Positions 28,148 to 37,572 are shown, counted from the stretch's first letter. The stretch is DNA of 64,000 bases from Parasphingopyxis sp. CP4 (GCF_013378055.1 NZ_CP051130.1:124001-188000), one strand, 5' to 3'. Notes: a model not told the origin generated them from the letters alone. Program-made: numbers and translations.

Positions 28148-29016
28148 GTGTTGCAGGTCGTATCGCGCGTAATCCGATCGCCTATGCCGTTCTCGGTGTG
28201 ATCATCATCGTCACGGCGCTCAGTTCCTTCTCGATCGTTCCGGAAACCCGCCAGGCGGTTGTCGTCTATCTTGGTGAGCCGGTGCGGATCGTGAACCGCT
28301 ATGAGCCGGGCGTGCCGTTCGGCTCGGGCAGTGCCGGGCTGATGGCGCATATTCCCTTTGCCGAGCAGGTCGTCTGGATTGATCGCCGGATCCAGAATGT
28401 CGAGATGGAGCGCCAGCAGGTGCTCTCGACCGATCAGCTGCGGCTGCAGGTTGATGCCTTTGCCCGCTATCGCATCGTCGATCCGCTACAGATGTATATT
28501 TCGGCGCGGACCGAAGACCGGGTCAGCGAAGCGCTGCGCCCGATCCTTGCCTCATCGTTGAGGAACGAGCTGGGCCGGCGGCCATTTGCCGCGCTGCTGA
28601 GCCCGGAACGCGGCCAGGTGATGGAAAATATCCGTGAGAGCTTGAACCTGGCGGCCCGCCAATATGGCGCGGAAATCGTCGATGTGCGGATCAAGCGTGC
28701 TGACCTTCCCGAAGGCCAGCCGCTGGAATCGGCCTATCGCCGGATGCGGTCAGCCCGTGAGCAGGAAGCGCTGACGATCGAGGCCCAGGGTGCAAAACAA
28801 GCCCAGATCATCCGTGCAGAGGCCGATGCAGAGGCCGCACGGACCTATGCCGAGGCCTTTGGCGCGGATCCCGATTTCTATGATTTCTATCGCGCAATGG
28901 AGTCCTATCGAGCCACATTCGGCATCGATCGGCCCTCCAGCCCGGATGATGGGGAAGCTGCGATCGTCATGTCGCCGGACAACGAATATCTGCGTCAATT
29001 CCGTGGACAGCGGTGA
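28144..29016 (+). CDS. hflC: FtsH protease modulator HflC
   Basis: The 290-residue SPFH partner of HflK has one N-terminal membrane helix (about 10-29, AYAVLGVIIIVTALSSF), then FSIVPETRQAVVVYLGEPVR and the SPFH core with a charged coiled-coil (QAQIIRAEADAEAARTYAEA). The ATG sits in the hflK stop (ATGA). The C-terminal region carries FGADPDFYDFYRAMESY, matching HflC. Confidence 0.96.
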   Translation: MSVAGRIARNPIAYAVLGVIIIVTALSSFSIVPETRQAVVVYLGEPVRIVNRYEPGVPFGSGSAGLMAHIPFAEQVVWIDRRIQNVEMERQQVLSTDQLRLQVDAFARYRIVDPLQMYISARTEDRVSEALRPILASSLRNELGRRPFAALLSPERGQVMENIRESLNLAARQYGAEIVDVRIKRADLPEGQPLESAYRRMRSAREQEALTIEAQGAKQAQIIRAEADAEAARTYAEAFGADPDFYDFYRAMESYRATFGIDRPSSPDDGEAAIVMSPDNEYLRQFRGQR

Positions 29017-29019
29017 CGT

Positions 29020-29049
29020 TTCGACGAACGGCATTCAAGCCCCCTATGT
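29020..29049 (+). promoter_or_regulatory. Weak candidate RpoH-type promoter upstream of degP
   Basis: TTCGAC (29020-29025), a 17-bp spacer and CCTATGT (29043-29049) partly match the alphaproteobacterial RpoH pattern (CTTGAC, 17 bp, CYTATNT). The -10 part is good, the -35 part is not. It would start a transcript about 70 bp before the degP ATG. Confidence 0.3.
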
Positions 29050-29127
29050 TCAATATGTGTTAAGGCGCTATTCCGCAGCTAACAGACAGGTGTCGTAAAA
29101 CGGATACAGCGAAGAGATTGGAGAATC

Positions 29128-30693
29128 ATGGCCGTGCGTTACGCTTATGCGATTACAGGAATTTTGCTGGCTGGAGGCACTGCGGCGACGCTCGTGCTGC
29201 AACAGCCGGTCGGTGCCCAGGTCGCTCAAAATGCCCCGACCAGCATGCCGCAGGCCAGCGCGCCGGGCAGTTTTGCCGATCTGGCGGAACGATTGGCCCC
29301 GGCCGTCGTCAACATTTCCACCACGCAAACAATCGAAGTGCAGCGCCGCAATCCGTTTGCTGGCAGCCCATTCGACGATTTCTTCCGTCAATTTGGCGGT
29401 CAGCGTGGTCAGAATGATGAGCCGATCACCCGCGAAGCAAGTTCGCTCGGATCCGGTTTTATCATTTCAGCTGACGGTTATGTCGTCACTAACAATCATG
29501 TGATTTCTGCGCGTGGCCGCAATGGCCGCCCCGGAACCGAGGCGGTGGATACGATCACCGTGATCCTGTCGGACCGTACGGAATATGAAGCCCGTATCGT
29601 CGGTCGCGATCCCTCATCCGATCTCGCAGTGCTTAAGATCGATGGGGACAATCTGCCCTTTGTTGAGTTTGGCGATTCCGATGACCTGCGAGTTGGCGAT
29701 TGGGTGCTGGCGATCGGCAATCCCTTTGGCTTGGGCGGCACAGTGACCGCCGGTATCGTCTCGGCCATGCAGCGGACGATCGGCCAGGGCGGCGCCTATG
29801 ACCGCTATATTCAGACCGATGCCTCGATCAACCAGGGTAATTCTGGTGGGCCGATGTTCGATCTGCAAGGCAATGTAGTGGGTATCAACAGCGCGATTTT
29901 CTCGCCGACCGGCGGCAATGTCGGGATCGGTTTTGCCATCCCGGCATCCGAAGCCCGCTCGATCGTTGAAACATTGCAGCGCGGTGAGCGCGTGCAACGC
30001 GGTTATCTGGGTGTCAGCATCCAGCCGATGAACGATGCGATTGCTGAATCGCTCGGACTGCCTGCAAATCGCGGTGAGATAGTTGCCCGTGTCGAGCCCG
30101 GCGAAGCCGCCGAGCGCGCGGGTATCCGTCAGGGCGATGTGATCGTGAAGGTCAATAATCGCGAAGTCACGCCGGACGAGACATTATCCTATATTGTGGC
30201 CAATCTCCCGGTTGGCTCGCGCGTTCCGATCGAGCTGATCCGGGATGGCGAACGGATGAACGTCACCGCGACAATGGGTGAACGTCCAACCGATGAAGAG
30301 CTGATCCGCCGAGCACAGGAAGGCCAGGAGGAAGAAGAAGTCCTTGAAGAGCCGACCAAGGAAGACCCTGGTAGCGACGAATCCGAAGCCACAATGGAAG
30401 CGATCGGCATTGGCTTCCAGACGCTGACCCCGCAAATTGCGCGCCAGGTTGGCGTGTCGAGCCGTGTCCGCGGTCTTGTCGTTAATCAGGTCGATCCATC
30501 GAGCGATGCAGCCCAACAGGGCATTCGCCGGGGTGATATAGTCTTGTCGATCAATCGGACCGCCACACTCGAACCATCGGATGCGGTTCGGGTGATCCAG
30601 TCAGCGCAACGTGCCGGTCGCGGCTCGGTGCTGTTGCTGCGCCAACGTGGTAATTCGACGCCGCTCTATGTCGGTGTAGACTTTATCGAATAG
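29128..30693 (+). CDS. degP: Periplasmic serine endoprotease of the Do/HtrA family
   Basis: The 521-residue HtrA protease has a signal/anchor helix (residues 6-30, ending QPVGA). The catalytic triad is His124 (TNNHVI), Asp165 (SSDLAV) and Ser239 (QGNSGGP). Two PDZ domains follow (about 275-370 and 420-515), separated by an acidic Glu-rich linker (QEGQEEEEVLEEPTKED). It degrades and chaperones misfolded envelope proteins. A candidate heat-shock-type promoter lies upstream (TTCGAC - 17 bp - CCTATGT at 29020-29049), weak at -35. A stem-loop terminator follows at 30702. Confidence 0.96.
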   Translation: MAVRYAYAITGILLAGGTAATLVLQQPVGAQVAQNAPTSMPQASAPGSFADLAERLAPAVVNISTTQTIEVQRRNPFAGSPFDDFFRQFGGQRGQNDEPITREASSLGSGFIISADGYVVTNNHVISARGRNGRPGTEAVDTITVILSDRTEYEARIVGRDPSSDLAVLKIDGDNLPFVEFGDSDDLRVGDWVLAIGNPFGLGGTVTAGIVSAMQRTIGQGGAYDRYIQTDASINQGNSGGPMFDLQGNVVGINSAIFSPTGGNVGIGFAIPASEARSIVETLQRGERVQRGYLGVSIQPMNDAIAESLGLPANRGEIVARVEPGEAAERAGIRQGDVIVKVNNREVTPDETLSYIVANLPVGSRVPIELIRDGERMNVTATMGERPTDEELIRRAQEGQEEEEVLEEPTKEDPGSDESEATMEAIGIGFQTLTPQIARQVGVSSRVRGLVVNQVDPSSDAAQQGIRRGDIVLSINRTATLEPSDAVRVIQSAQRAGRGSVLLLRQRGNSTPLYVGVDFIE

Positions 30694-30701
30694 GAATTTC
30701 A

Positions 30702-30735
30702 GCTCCGTTGCCTGGCGGCGGCGGAGCGGTTTTCT
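30702..30735 (+). terminator. Rho-independent-like terminator after degP
   Basis: GCTCCGTTGCC (30702-30712) pairs with GGCGGCGGAGC (30717-30727) over 11 positions (two G-U), closing a TGGC loop, followed by GG and TTTTCTCT. It sits 8 bp after the degP stop and ends the hflK-hflC-degP transcript. The T-run is short. Confidence 0.7.
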
Positions 30736-30802
30736 CTCAGACTCCATGCTTGCATCGCTCGGTCCGGTGACTATCGTCGCCGCGACTTGAGGGGACCTAT
30801 CA

Positions 30803-32395
30803 ATGGACGAAACAGCAGGCATTTTTCTTGGCAAGGGCGGCGGAGAACACCAGTTTCTCAATCTCGCCCTGGCGAACCGACACGGGCTGATCGCGGGTGC
30901 GACCGGCACCGGCAAGACGGTCACCGTCCAAAATCTCGCCGAGAGCTTTTCGCGCGTTGGCGTTCCGGTGTTTGTCGCCGATGTAAAAGGCGATCTTTCC
31001 GGCGTAGCCATGCCCGGCACCGAGAGCTTCAAGCATCATGACAAGCTGATCGAACGAGCCGAGGAGATCGGTCTCGAAGACTATAGCTATGCGGATAGCC
31101 CGACTATTTTTTGGGACCTGTATGGCAAAAAGGGGCATCCGATCCGCACGACGATCAGCGAGATGGGGCCGCTTCTCCTCGGCCGCCTCATGGATCTCAC
31201 TGATGCCCAGCAAGGCGTTCTCGAGATTGCGTTCCGCTATGCGGATGACGAGGGGATGTTGCTGCTCGATCTGGAAGATTTGCAAGCAATGATGGTCGCG
31301 ACATCGGAAAACGCGAAAGACCTCTCAGCACGCTATGGCAATGTCTCTCGGCAAAGTGTCGGCGCGATTCAACGCAAATTGCTCCAGCTCGACAACCAGG
31401 GCGCAGCCGAATTTTTTGGCGAACCGGCGCTCGATATCGACGATTTCTTCCGCACTGACGATCAGGGCCGCGGTTTCGTGAGCATCCTGATGTCTGAACG
31501 GCTGATGCAGAGCCCCAAGCTCTACGCCACCTTCCTGCTCTGGCTGATGAGCGAATTGTTCGAATCACTCCCGGAAGTCGGCGATCCCGATAAGCCCAAG
31601 CTCGTCTTCTTCTTCGATGAGGCGCATTTGCTGTTCGACGATGCGCCCAAGGCGTTGCAGGACAAGATCGAACAAGTGGTTCGCCTGATTCGTTCAAAAG
31701 GCGTCGGCGTCTATTTCATCACCCAGAACCCGATCGATATCCCTGAGGAAGTGGGCGGGCAGCTCGGCAATCGCATCCAGCATGCGCTGCGCGCATTCAC
31801 ACCGCGCGACAAACGCGCGATCAAGGCGGCGGCTGACACGTTTCGGATTAATCCCGACCTCGATGTCGAGACCGCCATAACAGAGCTCAAAGTTGGTGAG
31901 GCGCTGGTTTCAACATTGATGGAAGACGGCGCGCCATCTCCCGTACAGCGCACATTGATACGGCCACCCTGTTCGCGCATGGGGCCGTTATCAACCGGCG
32001 AACGGGCAGCGATCATTGCAGCTTCGCCGATTGGCGATGTTTATGCGGAGCGGATCGATCGGGAATCCGCTGCAGAGATGCTCGAACAAAAGGCCCAGGA
32101 CGCGACCGAAACCGCTGCTGAAGTGGCGGAAGAGGGCGAAGAATCGCAACGTCAGCGACCCCGCAAGTCCAAGGGGCTGGTCGAGCGGATGCGCGACGCG
32201 GCCTTCCGGTCGGGCATGTCTTCAGCAGGGCGTAAATTGGGGCGCACAATCACCGGACAATCGAGCCGTGCCAATCCAACGCGGACCGCGGCATCGGCCG
32301 CCGGCGGTGTCCTGAGCCGAGAAATTGCGGACAAGCTCGGGGTGCCGGGTGCATCCGGTTTCATTCGCGGGATTTTGGGTGGGCTGTTGCGCTAG
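30803..32395 (+). CDS. HerA-like helicase/ATPase (DUF853, YjgR-type)
   Basis: The 530-residue cytoplasmic ATPase has Walker A GATGTGKT at 32-39 and Walker B in [12 protein letters not shown], with the C-terminal DUF853 region ([41 protein letters not shown]). DUF853 proteins are HerA/FtsK-superfamily ATPases of unclear role; YjgR of E. coli is the relative. A low-complexity acidic and Arg/Ser-rich tail (about 430-515) follows. It stands alone after the degP terminator; the convergent thioesterase gene ends 9 bp away. No NurA nuclease gene is near, so a HerA-NurA defence or repair module is not supported. Confidence 0.9.
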   Translation: MDETAGIFLGKGGGEHQFLNLALANRHGLIAGATGTGKTVTVQNLAESFSRVGVPVFVADVKGDLSGVAMPGTESFKHHDKLIERAEEIGLEDYSYADSPTIFWDLYGKKGHPIRTTISEMGPLLLGRLMDLTDAQQGVLEIAFRYADDEGMLLLDLEDLQAMMVATSENAKDLSARYGNVSRQSVGAIQRKLLQLDNQGAAEFFGEPALDIDDFFRTDDQGRGFVSILMSERLMQSPKLYATFLLWLMSELFESLPEVGDPDKPKLVFFFDEAHLLFDDAPKALQDKIEQVVRLIRSKGVGVYFITQNPIDIPEEVGGQLGNRIQHALRAFTPRDKRAIKAAADTFRINPDLDVETAITELKVGEALVSTLMEDGAPSPVQRTLIRPPCSRMGPLSTGERAAIIAASPIGDVYAERIDRESAAEMLEQKAQDATETAAEVAEEGEESQRQRPRKSKGLVERMRDAAFRSGMSSAGRKLGRTITGQSSRANPTRTAASAAGGVLSREIADKLGVPGASGFIRGILGGLLR

Positions 32396-32404
32396 GCGGA
32401 GCCG

Positions 32405-32821
32405 TTACGTGTCGGATTTTTCCGGCAGGAAAAGCGCTGCAATTTCCTCGGCAATACGTGCCGGACGCAGCGTTTCTGCGTCAATGCAGCACCAGCGTGA
32501 TTTCACTTCGGCCAACACTTCTTCGCCGCGTTTGATCACGGTATCGTAGAATGCGCTCGCGCCCTGGACTTTCTCGACCACGACAGACGCAATCACTGTG
32601 TCGTCCAGAAATGCGGGTTTGCGATAGGTAATCTCGTGCTTGAGCGCGACCCAGAGATGCGCCGCAACCGCCTGGGGCGGAGCGATTTTCTGCCAATGGG
32701 CAAGAACCGCTTCCTGCACCCAGTTCAGATAATTCGCATTGTTCACATGGCCCATGAAATCGATGTCGCCGCTTTCAACGGCGATCGCATGGTCATGACG
32801 GGGGATCATCGTGTTGGTCAC
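32405..32821 (-). CDS. 4-hydroxybenzoyl-CoA thioesterase-fold protein (YbgC-like)
   Basis: The 138-residue hotdog thioesterase has the active-site segment DIDFMGHVNNANYLNWVQEA near residues 19-38, with the acid DIDFMGHVNNxxY motif of YbgC/4HBT members. These hydrolyse short or medium acyl-CoAs. SRWCCIDAETLRPARI follows in the C-terminal strand. It stands alone, convergent with the HerA-like gene and divergent from the metallo-beta-lactamase gene across about 200 bp. Confidence 0.88.
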   Translation of the reverse strand: MTNTMIPRHDHAIAVESGDIDFMGHVNNANYLNWVQEAVLAHWQKIAPPQAVAAHLWVALKHEITYRKPAFLDDTVIASVVVEKVQGASAFYDTVIKRGEEVLAEVKSRWCCIDAETLRPARIAEEIAALFLPEKSDT

Positions 32822-33022
32822 AGATTCGCTACTCGGTTACGCCTTTAATCCTCTTATAGCTTACAATAATGTCAGTAAAGCGACGATGACCTGAAACGGG
32901 CATCTGCCGTGCAGATGCTGCAACTCAGCGAATTTCATGCTAATAGAGACGAATAAGCCATCTTCGGGACGCATCTATTGGCCGGCGGTTCGCACCGTCC
33001 GGCTGGATCTATGGAGAAGGCC

Positions 33023-34534
33023 ATGCCGCACAAATTTGTTGGATTGCGCGATGATGGGAAGCACACCCATCTCTATGACGCCGTTAACGGTGCGAAAGTT
33101 CGCGAAGTGCTTTGGGGCGATTGGCTAACGATTGACGGGCCGCCGAGCCAGGGCTGGCAGAAAGTTATCTGGTCACCGAACAGCCCAACCAATCGGCGGG
33201 AGCTGTTCATCCCGGAAGATCATCTCAGCGACGACCGCCCACTTGAGATTATTTTCCTTGATGTCGGGCAGGGCGATGGCGCGATCCTGATTACGCCGGA
33301 AACGGATCAGGACGAACGCGTAATGGTGATCGACGCCGGGATTGGCGACAATATGCATCGGTTCCTGCGCAAGCGGTTCGGAGGATATCGCAGTCTGCAT
33401 TTCGACGCAGCGGTCCTCACCCATCCGGACGAGGATCATTATGGTGGGTTCAAACCGATCTTTGACGATTCCGGTTTCCGCTTCAAAAAACTCTACCATA
33501 ACGGCCTGATCGAGCGTGCAGTGTCTGGCAGTTTCGAAAAGATCGGCGGGAAGGTGCGAGATGATGCGGCACGCCGCAGCTATGTCACCGATATTCGATC
33601 GGACCGGGCGAGCGTCGACGCGCTCTATCCGCCCGGCGCGCCTATCGACACATATGAGTTTCCACCGCTGATGCGATCTGCGCTGGCCATGCCGGGCCTG
33701 GACTTCGAGATGTTGTCGACCAGCCATGGCGTCGCAGACAATGGACGTCGCTATGTGCCCGGCTTTGCCCCAGCTGACGCCCATCCCTATCAGATTGAGA
33801 TCCTTGCCCCGGTTTGCGAATTTGATGCCAATGGGGACACCCGATTACGGGTGCTGGGCAGCAGCTATGGCAAGACGAAGAATGGCCATTCGGTCATTCT
33901 CCAGCTGCAATATAAGGATTTCTCGGTGCTATTCGGCGGCGACCTAAACTCGCATGCCGAAAAATATCTGCTGATGCATTATGCGGGCATCGACGATTTT
34001 CCGGATACTGGCACACAGGATTATGAGGACATGATTGAGGATGCCGGCGCGCGCTGGCGCTCCGATATCATGAAAGTCTGCCATCATGGCGCGTCCGATG
34101 TGACTGACGCATTTCTGGAAACCGTAAATCCGGCTTGCTTCATAATCTCGTCTGGCGATGAGGAAGGGCATGTGCATCCGCGGCCCGATTTGCTGGGTCG
34201 GCTGGGGAGATTTGGGCGCGGCAAGGCGCCGGTTTTGCTGTCGACCGAGTTGCAGCGATCAAGCCGGGAACGCGAAGACGCCAAATTGATCGAACGGGTG
34301 AACCGGACCATTGCCAAAACCGGCAACGGCCTGACCGCGAACCAACAGGCGAAGCTGCGCGAAGATATCCGAAGTTTGGCCAAGGTAAATGTCGATGTGT
34401 ATGGGGCGATTTATCTCAAATCGGACGGGGACCGGCTGATCACTGCGTTCAAGATCGAGCAACCTTCGCTGAAGAAGCGGTGGTTCTGGTTTGAGTATAA
34501 ATTCGATTCGCGCGGTCGATTGAGCGTCGTCTGA
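33023..34534 (+). CDS. ComEC/Rec2-type metallo-beta-lactamase protein with N-terminal SH3-like segment
   Basis: The 503-residue soluble protein is a stand-alone relative of the ComEC metallo-beta-lactamase domain: FLDVGQGDGAILI at 78-90, the zinc motif HPDEDH (134-139), FGGDLNSHAEKY, and KVCHHGASD before SSGDEEGHVHP. The first 65 residues (KFVGLRDDGKHTHLYDAVNG, then GWQKVIWSP) look like a small bacterial SH3 or wall-binding beta barrel. No signal peptide and no ComEC membrane domain are visible. The C-terminal 120 residues are of unknown type. ATG 33023 is chosen for its GGAGAAGG; ATG 33011 is possible. It is not part of an operon. Nuclease or phosphodiesterase activity is inferred from the fold only. 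Confidence 0.8.
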   Translation: MPHKFVGLRDDGKHTHLYDAVNGAKVREVLWGDWLTIDGPPSQGWQKVIWSPNSPTNRRELFIPEDHLSDDRPLEIIFLDVGQGDGAILITPETDQDERVMVIDAGIGDNMHRFLRKRFGGYRSLHFDAAVLTHPDEDHYGGFKPIFDDSGFRFKKLYHNGLIERAVSGSFEKIGGKVRDDAARRSYVTDIRSDRASVDALYPPGAPIDTYEFPPLMRSALAMPGLDFEMLSTSHGVADNGRRYVPGFAPADAHPYQIEILAPVCEFDANGDTRLRVLGSSYGKTKNGHSVILQLQYKDFSVLFGGDLNSHAEKYLLMHYAGIDDFPDTGTQDYEDMIEDAGARWRSDIMKVCHHGASDVTDAFLETVNPACFIISSGDEEGHVHPRPDLLGRLGRFGRGKAPVLLSTELQRSSREREDAKLIERVNRTIAKTGNGLTANQQAKLREDIRSLAKVNVDVYGAIYLKSDGDRLITAFKIEQPSLKKRWFWFEYKFDSRGRLSVV

Positions 34535-34536
34535 GC

Positions 34537-35625
34537 CTAGTTCGCTTGGTGCAGACGGTGATTTTCGAAGTTTAACCGCTTGGGCAATTCGAACGCCGCG
34601 AATGGCTTTCCGCCAATATCAGTGAGCAGCGCATCGGCTTGCTCTTTAGCATCGCGGCTCAGTGATCGGTAAAAGTCGAGCGGACGTTGCAGCATCCAGA
34701 GCGAGAAGGTGGAGGCCATGCGCGCGCCCTCCACGCCTTCAATTTCATAGGGCGCCATACCGACGGCACGGGGGACATCTGCGCCAGGATTGTCGTTGAC
34801 CCAGTCTGCATAGAGTTTCGCAACCACCTGAAGATGGGGGATATGTTCTCCCAATAACCGGCGCAGGACCGGGATCAGAGTTTCCGGGATTGCGTCATCA
34901 GGCAGGAATTCACCGCCCAACGGGTTTGGCGGATCGATCATCCGCTCGACCCAATTTGCCACATGGGGTGCGAGCCGCTTCATCAGCTTGCCGGATTCCG
35001 GATCGCGGTAGAGATGGGCATAGAGCGGACCGATCAGTCCGTAATCGCCAATCGATGGCCGCGTGCCGAACAGATAGTCGTGCGCGGCGAAATGCGCGTC
35101 GAGATCGGCGAGCAGAGCCTCATAGCTTTTCTCGATCGCGGGAATCGTTTGTTCGTTGATACCGAGCATCGGCACAAAGCCCTTGAAACGCTGGCCCATT
35201 TCCTTGCCCAGCGCATATTGTTCATCGGCCGTACCATCGGGTATCGCGCCTCGGCCGAACTCGCCGTAGATCCATTCCTCGTTGAAGTTCCAACGATAGT
35301 GCATGGCCGGAATGACCAGCCATTCATCGCCGAACAGTTCGAACAGCAAGGCTGCCAGTCTCTGTTTGGGCGTGTCGGGATAGATCGATGGGCCGCCGGC
35401 TTGGGCCTCATAGTGATCGATGATCACCGTCGTATCCTGGAGGATCGTGCCGTCGGCTTTCTGCATGACCGGGATCACGGGATAGCCGACAACGGCCATC
35501 ATCACCTCCCGCATCACCTCGGGCGTCGGACGGTGTTCCTCATAGTCGATCTGCTTCCAGTCGAGATAGGCGCGGGCCTTGCCGGAGAATAAGGACGCCG
35601 GCGCGCCGTACAAAATGTCGGTCAT
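34537..35625 (-). CDS. Glutathione S-transferase-like protein, extended
   Basis: The 362-residue protein has a thioredoxin-like GST N-terminal domain (ILYGAPASLFSGKARAYLDW; VIPVMQKADGTILQDTTVI, residues 1-85) and a helical C-terminal domain (GRPSIGDYGLIGPLYAHLY region). It is about 130 residues longer than ordinary GSTs; the extra C-terminal part (about 240-362) has no recognised domain. The putative active-site Ser/Cys position is occupied by the SLFSGK segment. The gene lies 2 bp from queF on the same strand and 2 bp from the convergent MBL gene stop. Confidence 0.82.
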   Translation of the reverse strand: MTDILYGAPASLFSGKARAYLDWKQIDYEEHRPTPEVMREVMMAVVGYPVIPVMQKADGTILQDTTVIIDHYEAQAGGPSIYPDTPKQRLAALLFELFGDEWLVIPAMHYRWNFNEEWIYGEFGRGAIPDGTADEQYALGKEMGQRFKGFVPMLGINEQTIPAIEKSYEALLADLDAHFAAHDYLFGTRPSIGDYGLIGPLYAHLYRDPESGKLMKRLAPHVANWVERMIDPPNPLGGEFLPDDAIPETLIPVLRRLLGEHIPHLQVVAKLYADWVNDNPGADVPRAVGMAPYEIEGVEGARMASTFSLWMLQRPLDFYRSLSRDAKEQADALLTDIGGKPFAAFELPKRLNFENHRLHQAN

Positions 35626-35627
35626 GC

Positions 35628-36074
35628 TCAGCCTCTGCCGCGATAGGATGGAACGCCTTGATCAGGCAGCCACAGGCCCTCGGGCGGCGTGCCGGATTGC
35701 CAGAAGACGTCGATCGGGATTCCGCCGCGCGGGTACCAGTAACCGCCAATGCGCAGCCATTGCGGTTGCATCTCTTCGGTCAGCCGTCTGCCGATCCCGA
35801 CAGTGCACCCTTCGTGGAATCCCGGCTGGTTACGAAAGCTTCCGAGAAACAGTTTGAGAGACTTGCTCTCAACAATCGTCTCGCCCGGCGCATAATCGAT
35901 CACCAGATGCGCGAAATCGGGCTGGCCGGTAACCGGGCACAGGGTGGTGAATTCGGGGGCCGCGAACCGCACGAGATACAGCTCGCCGGGCCGCGGATTG
36001 GGGACATAGTCGAGCTCGGCTTCTTCAGGCGAAGCGGGGAGCGCGGATGTCTTTCCGAGATGCTTGGCGTCCAT
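35628..36074 (-). CDS. queF: 7-cyano-7-deazaguanine (preQ0) reductase, YkvM type
   Basis: This NADPH-dependent nitrile reductase converts preQ0 to preQ1 in queuosine synthesis. The 148-residue unimodular form is diagnosed by [14 protein letters not shown] with nucleophile Cys46, Asp53, the [14 protein letters not shown] segment (69-82), and FHEGC with His87-Glu88. Spacings equal those of Bacillus subtilis QueF (Cys55, Asp62, His96). The GST gene is 2 bp downstream on the same strand, an association with no known functional meaning. No other queuosine genes are in the window. Confidence 0.96.
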   Translation of the reverse strand: MDAKHLGKTSALPASPEEAELDYVPNPRPGELYLVRFAAPEFTTLCPVTGQPDFAHLVIDYAPGETIVESKSLKLFLGSFRNQPGFHEGCTVGIGRRLTEEMQPQWLRIGGYWYPRGGIPIDVFWQSGTPPEGLWLPDQGVPSYRGRG

Positions 36075-36195
36075 GTCGCTCGTCTAGTCGATTCGATGGT
36101 TGATGTCATTCCCGGCTTGCGGTTCACAGGTTATTCAGCTCTCACAGCGTTGGGCTGGTGAAATTCAACGCCGGAACAGGATAGGGTCGATACCG

Positions 36196-37431
36196 GTGCG
36201 AGAGGCAAGGACATTCGGGATCAGCATGCTGGTTGCCATTGCGGCGATCGCAACGCCTGCGCACGCCCAAGAGGCAGAGTATCCGCCAGCGCAGCAGCAA
36301 CGTCCGCCCGTATTCGATCTGCAACCGGGGCCGGTCCGCGAAGAACCGCAGCCTGATGTGCAGGGCCCGCGCGCCCCGGGCCTTCCAGCGCCGCGCCTGA
36401 TCGAGGATGAGGAACAGCAGCCGCCGCCGGTCCAGGCACAGCCTCAACCCCAGCCCCAAACAGCTGAGACCGACACAACCGCTGCGCCATCGACTTCCGA
36501 AACCGTTGCTGATCAAACGGCCGCATCCGTAGCATCGGCATCCGAAGCGCGCCGCGATTCGGCGCCGGCTGAAAACGAGACGCCGGAAGCGGCTATTCTC
36601 GACACTGTTCCGCCGCCGATAGCCGCGCCGACCATTGCGGTGCCCGACCCCGGCGCGGGTGCAGATATCCCAACAAGCGAGCCAACCGGCGCTGATGGCT
36701 TGCCCTGGTGGGTCTGGATCGGGCTCCTGCTCGCAATCGGCGCAGCCATCGCGGTTGTTCGCATGGCCGCGCGCAATCGTACCGTAGAGACCCCCAAGCT
36801 CGCTCCGGCTCCGGTGCCGCAGCCCAAGCCAGCGCCAGTCCCCGAACCCGAAGCGCCACCTGCGCCACCCGCGATTCCTGCGCCCAAACCGCTACCGACC
36901 CCACCGCGCGCCGCGCCACCAGCTGAACCTGATGTCGAAGACCGTCCGTCGCGCATCATCGTAGATTTTCAACCGACCAAGGCACGCCTCTCCACCGTTG
37001 GCCTGACTGTCAGCTATCGGCTTGATGTCCAGAATGTGAGTGACGAGGATCTGACCGAGATTGTTGTCCGGCTTGGTATACGCTGTACCGATGGCCAGCC
37101 GGGCCAACTGCAGATTAGTCCGGAACCGCCTTGTGTGGCCCTGGAGCGGCTAAAGCCGGGCGAGCGCCATGTGCAAACGGGCGTGATCCGGCTTGATCCC
37201 GAAGCCTATCGGCCCGTCCAATCCGACGGCAAGCCGATGATTGTGCCGGTAGTCGATATGCTGCCCAAATATCGTGACGGAGACGGAGAGCTTCACGAAA
37301 TGCATGCTGAAATGCTTGTTGGCCGCGAACATCAGCCTCCTCAGCCGAAAATGCAGCCCTTTTGGTTGGAACGCGGTTTCGGCCAGTTCGAAAAGATTGG
37401 ATGCAGGATGGTCAGCGTTACGCGGCTATAA
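36196..37431 (+). CDS. Membrane-anchored Pro-rich protein with a C-terminal beta domain (unknown)
   Basis: The 411-residue protein starts at GTG 36196 with AGGATAGGG a little upstream. A signal peptide (SMLVAIAAIATPAHA) is followed by a very long Pro/Gln/Glu-rich periplasmic region (25-170), a membrane helix (about 172-195, LPWWVWIGLLLAIGAAIAVV), another Pro/Ala-rich stretch (200-250) and a folded C-terminal domain (256-400) with PTKARLSTVGLTVSYRLDVQNVSDE split among strands, a Cys pair (RCTDG, PPCVAL) and PFWLERGFGQF. I do not recognise it. The layout suggests an extracytoplasmic N-terminus tethered to a cytoplasmic beta-sandwich. It stands alone between queF and sseA. Confidence 0.75.
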   Translation: MREARTFGISMLVAIAAIATPAHAQEAEYPPAQQQRPPVFDLQPGPVREEPQPDVQGPRAPGLPAPRLIEDEEQQPPPVQAQPQPQPQTAETDTTAAPSTSETVADQTAASVASASEARRDSAPAENETPEAAILDTVPPPIAAPTIAVPDPGAGADIPTSEPTGADGLPWWVWIGLLLAIGAAIAVVRMAARNRTVETPKLAPAPVPQPKPAPVPEPEAPPAPPAIPAPKPLPTPPRAAPPAEPDVEDRPSRIIVDFQPTKARLSTVGLTVSYRLDVQNVSDEDLTEIVVRLGIRCTDGQPGQLQISPEPPCVALERLKPGERHVQTGVIRLDPEAYRPVQSDGKPMIVPVVDMLPKYRDGDGELHEMHAEMLVGREHQPPQPKMQPFWLERGFGQFEKIGCRMVSVTRL

Positions 37432-37572
37432 GCCAGCTGCGCGCCATTTCCTGTGTGTGTAACGACGGATGTTATCCGCAATAGCGCACGAACCCGGCGA
37501 GAATCTCTCGACTAGGCGATTGGCCAAAGCTAATGGTCAGGGGACTCGACACTCAAGGCAGGAAAAGCGCTA

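Noticed and set aside
30803-34534. HerA-like ATPase plus MBL protein as a defence pair
   Set aside because: They lie about 600 bp apart with a thioesterase gene of opposite direction between, and share no operon or partner nuclease.
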